Shown: positions 63,188 through 64,000 of the stretch, piece after piece
How the letters are laid out: each line of letters begins with the position of its first letter
Numbering within the stretch: the stretch's first letter is position 1
Source: Motacilla alba alba
Taxonomy: Eukaryota > Chordata > Aves > Passeriformes > Motacillidae
Direction of reading: 5' to 3'
Length of the DNA stretch: 64,000 nt
Assembly: GCF_015832195.1 (NCBI RefSeq)
Contig: NC_052017.1
Location: 52,588,652 to 52,652,651, forward strand
The notes under the pieces: generated by a model
What the model was told of the DNA's origin: nothing
Database searches by the model: none
What the model saw: only the letters and a program-made list of their open reading frames with translations
Position numbers and translations under genes: made by a program

Positions 63188-63209
63188 GGGAGTTTCACCA
63201 AGCCTTGTG

Positions 63210-63907
63210 TAATCGTTCCTTAATATGCATTCCTTGCTGGGAAATTCATGGGAACTTGGGAAATAATGCCTCTTTGGACTGAATAGTATTATATCTTTCT
63301 CTTCAACATGAATATGTTAAATGGACATTTGAATTCATGGCCCAACAAGTAATGGAATTTTAGGTTGTTCACTTCTCCTTGTGAAATACATGGAGTACAA
63401 AAGCTAAAGCCAACTGCAAATTCCCATTGCCTGCAGACTGTTAGGTCTTCAGTTACTATCACCACAATTATGATAGGTAGTCAGATGAAATGATCAGAGG
63501 CCTGATTACAAGCATCTGATCACTTCTCTGAGTGAGAAATTATCTGAGTACCCTCATATTTGAAAGCAGGGTGAATTTATGAAGGGTTTTCACCAGTCAT
63601 TGCATTCCTATGGTGATAAATGTGCTCCTGCTAGATTCTAGTGGTGTGACAGTTCTGAAGTTGATCTTTAAGCAGATTTTTTGCATGGTGCTCAAGCATA
63701 GGCCATCACAGCTATCAACAGCCCTTTAAATAATTAGGCACTGAAAGCTGTTCTACAAAGCTTGGAGAACTGAATTCGTTTCCTCTTACTGAAAATATAT
63801 TTTTAAAAAAGCAATGCAATCAGTGCTATAGAAAGCATTTGTTTCAGAGACTACTAAGATATGTTTGAATATATGCTTTTTTCCCTTCATTATGATCACT
63901 GTTATAC
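63210..63907. other. Sequence downstream of INHBA
   Basis: Nothing recognisable lies between the inferred end of the INHBA mRNA and the CR1 tail at 63908. No frame of interest is present. Confidence 0.5.
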
Positions 63908-63962
63908 AGTTGGACTCAGTGATCTTAAAGGTCTTTCCAGCCTAGATTATTCTATGATTATT
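63908..63962 (+). mobile_element. CR1 3' terminal fragment
   Basis: The sequence runs GTTGGACTCAGTGATCTTAA, AGGTCTTTCCAGCCTAG, then ATTCTATGATT, the typical 3' end of avian CR1 elements with the start of its octamer-type terminal repeat. Only the last ~55 bases are present, as is usual for severely 5'-truncated CR1 copies. It lies just beyond the inferred end of INHBA. Confidence 0.85.
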
Positions 63963-64000
63963 ATTGCCAGAAAAGACAAATCCAACTGGCTTTGGAAGTT

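Larger units (their letters stand above)
57096..63205 (+). other. INHBA: INHBA 3' UTR (long form)
   Basis: No further coding frame is supported after the stop. Several A-rich or purine tracts (57751-57812, 59324-59367, 59582-59622, 61109-61129) and an AT-repeat zone (about 62178-62400) lie inside it. A block at about 62490-62840 matches closely the distal human INHBA 3' UTR as I recall it, which is the main reason for placing the end this far out. AU-rich nonamers occur at the distal end (TTATTTATT at 62684-62692, TATTTATT near 62592 and 62086) and Pumilio-type TGTATATA sites at 57624, 58597 and 58613. Short forms are possible through the AATAAA at 57828. The end coordinate is inferred. Confidence 0.7.

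Overview
The window looks like 64 kb of a bird macrochromosome. It is AT-rich, has one widely spaced vertebrate gene with GT-AG introns, and carries CR1 LINE fragments, including a short 3' tail at the right edge that ends in the avian-type ATTCTATGATT motif. I cannot name the species from the sequence.

The only protein-coding gene I can support is INHBA (inhibin/activin beta-A subunit), on the + strand and apparently complete. A TATA/CCAAT promoter near 41.84-41.93 kb leads into a short non-coding exon 1 (about 41949-42014). Intron 1 (42015-44680) is followed by exon 2 (44681-45202, start codon at 44815), intron 2 (45203-56208, about 11 kb) and exon 3 (from 56209, stop at 57093-57095). The 3' UTR is very long, about 5.7-6.1 kb, and probably ends near 63.2 kb. 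The two coding segments join in phase into 424 residues: signal peptide, prodomain with a lysine-rich patch, a five-arginine processing site, and a 116-residue nine-cysteine TGF-beta-type ligand domain.

From 1 to about 41.8 kb there is no gene I can support. This flank holds a 230-bp CpG island near 19.2 kb, a smaller CpG cluster near 40.1 kb, three old CR1 fragments (22.9, 25.2-26.1 and 35.1-35.8 kb), scattered copies of a short ancient palindromic repeat, microsatellites, and several perfect palindromes or hairpins. Much of it could be regulatory, but that is inference.

No new multi-gene system, viral insertion, CRISPR array or RNA gene is apparent. The points most worth checking are the start and end structure of the INHBA transcript, the CpG islands, a twin palindrome near 29.77 kb, a hairpin near 34.84 kb, and a block near the distal end of the 3' UTR that appears highly conserved while its polyadenylation hexamer seems to have changed.
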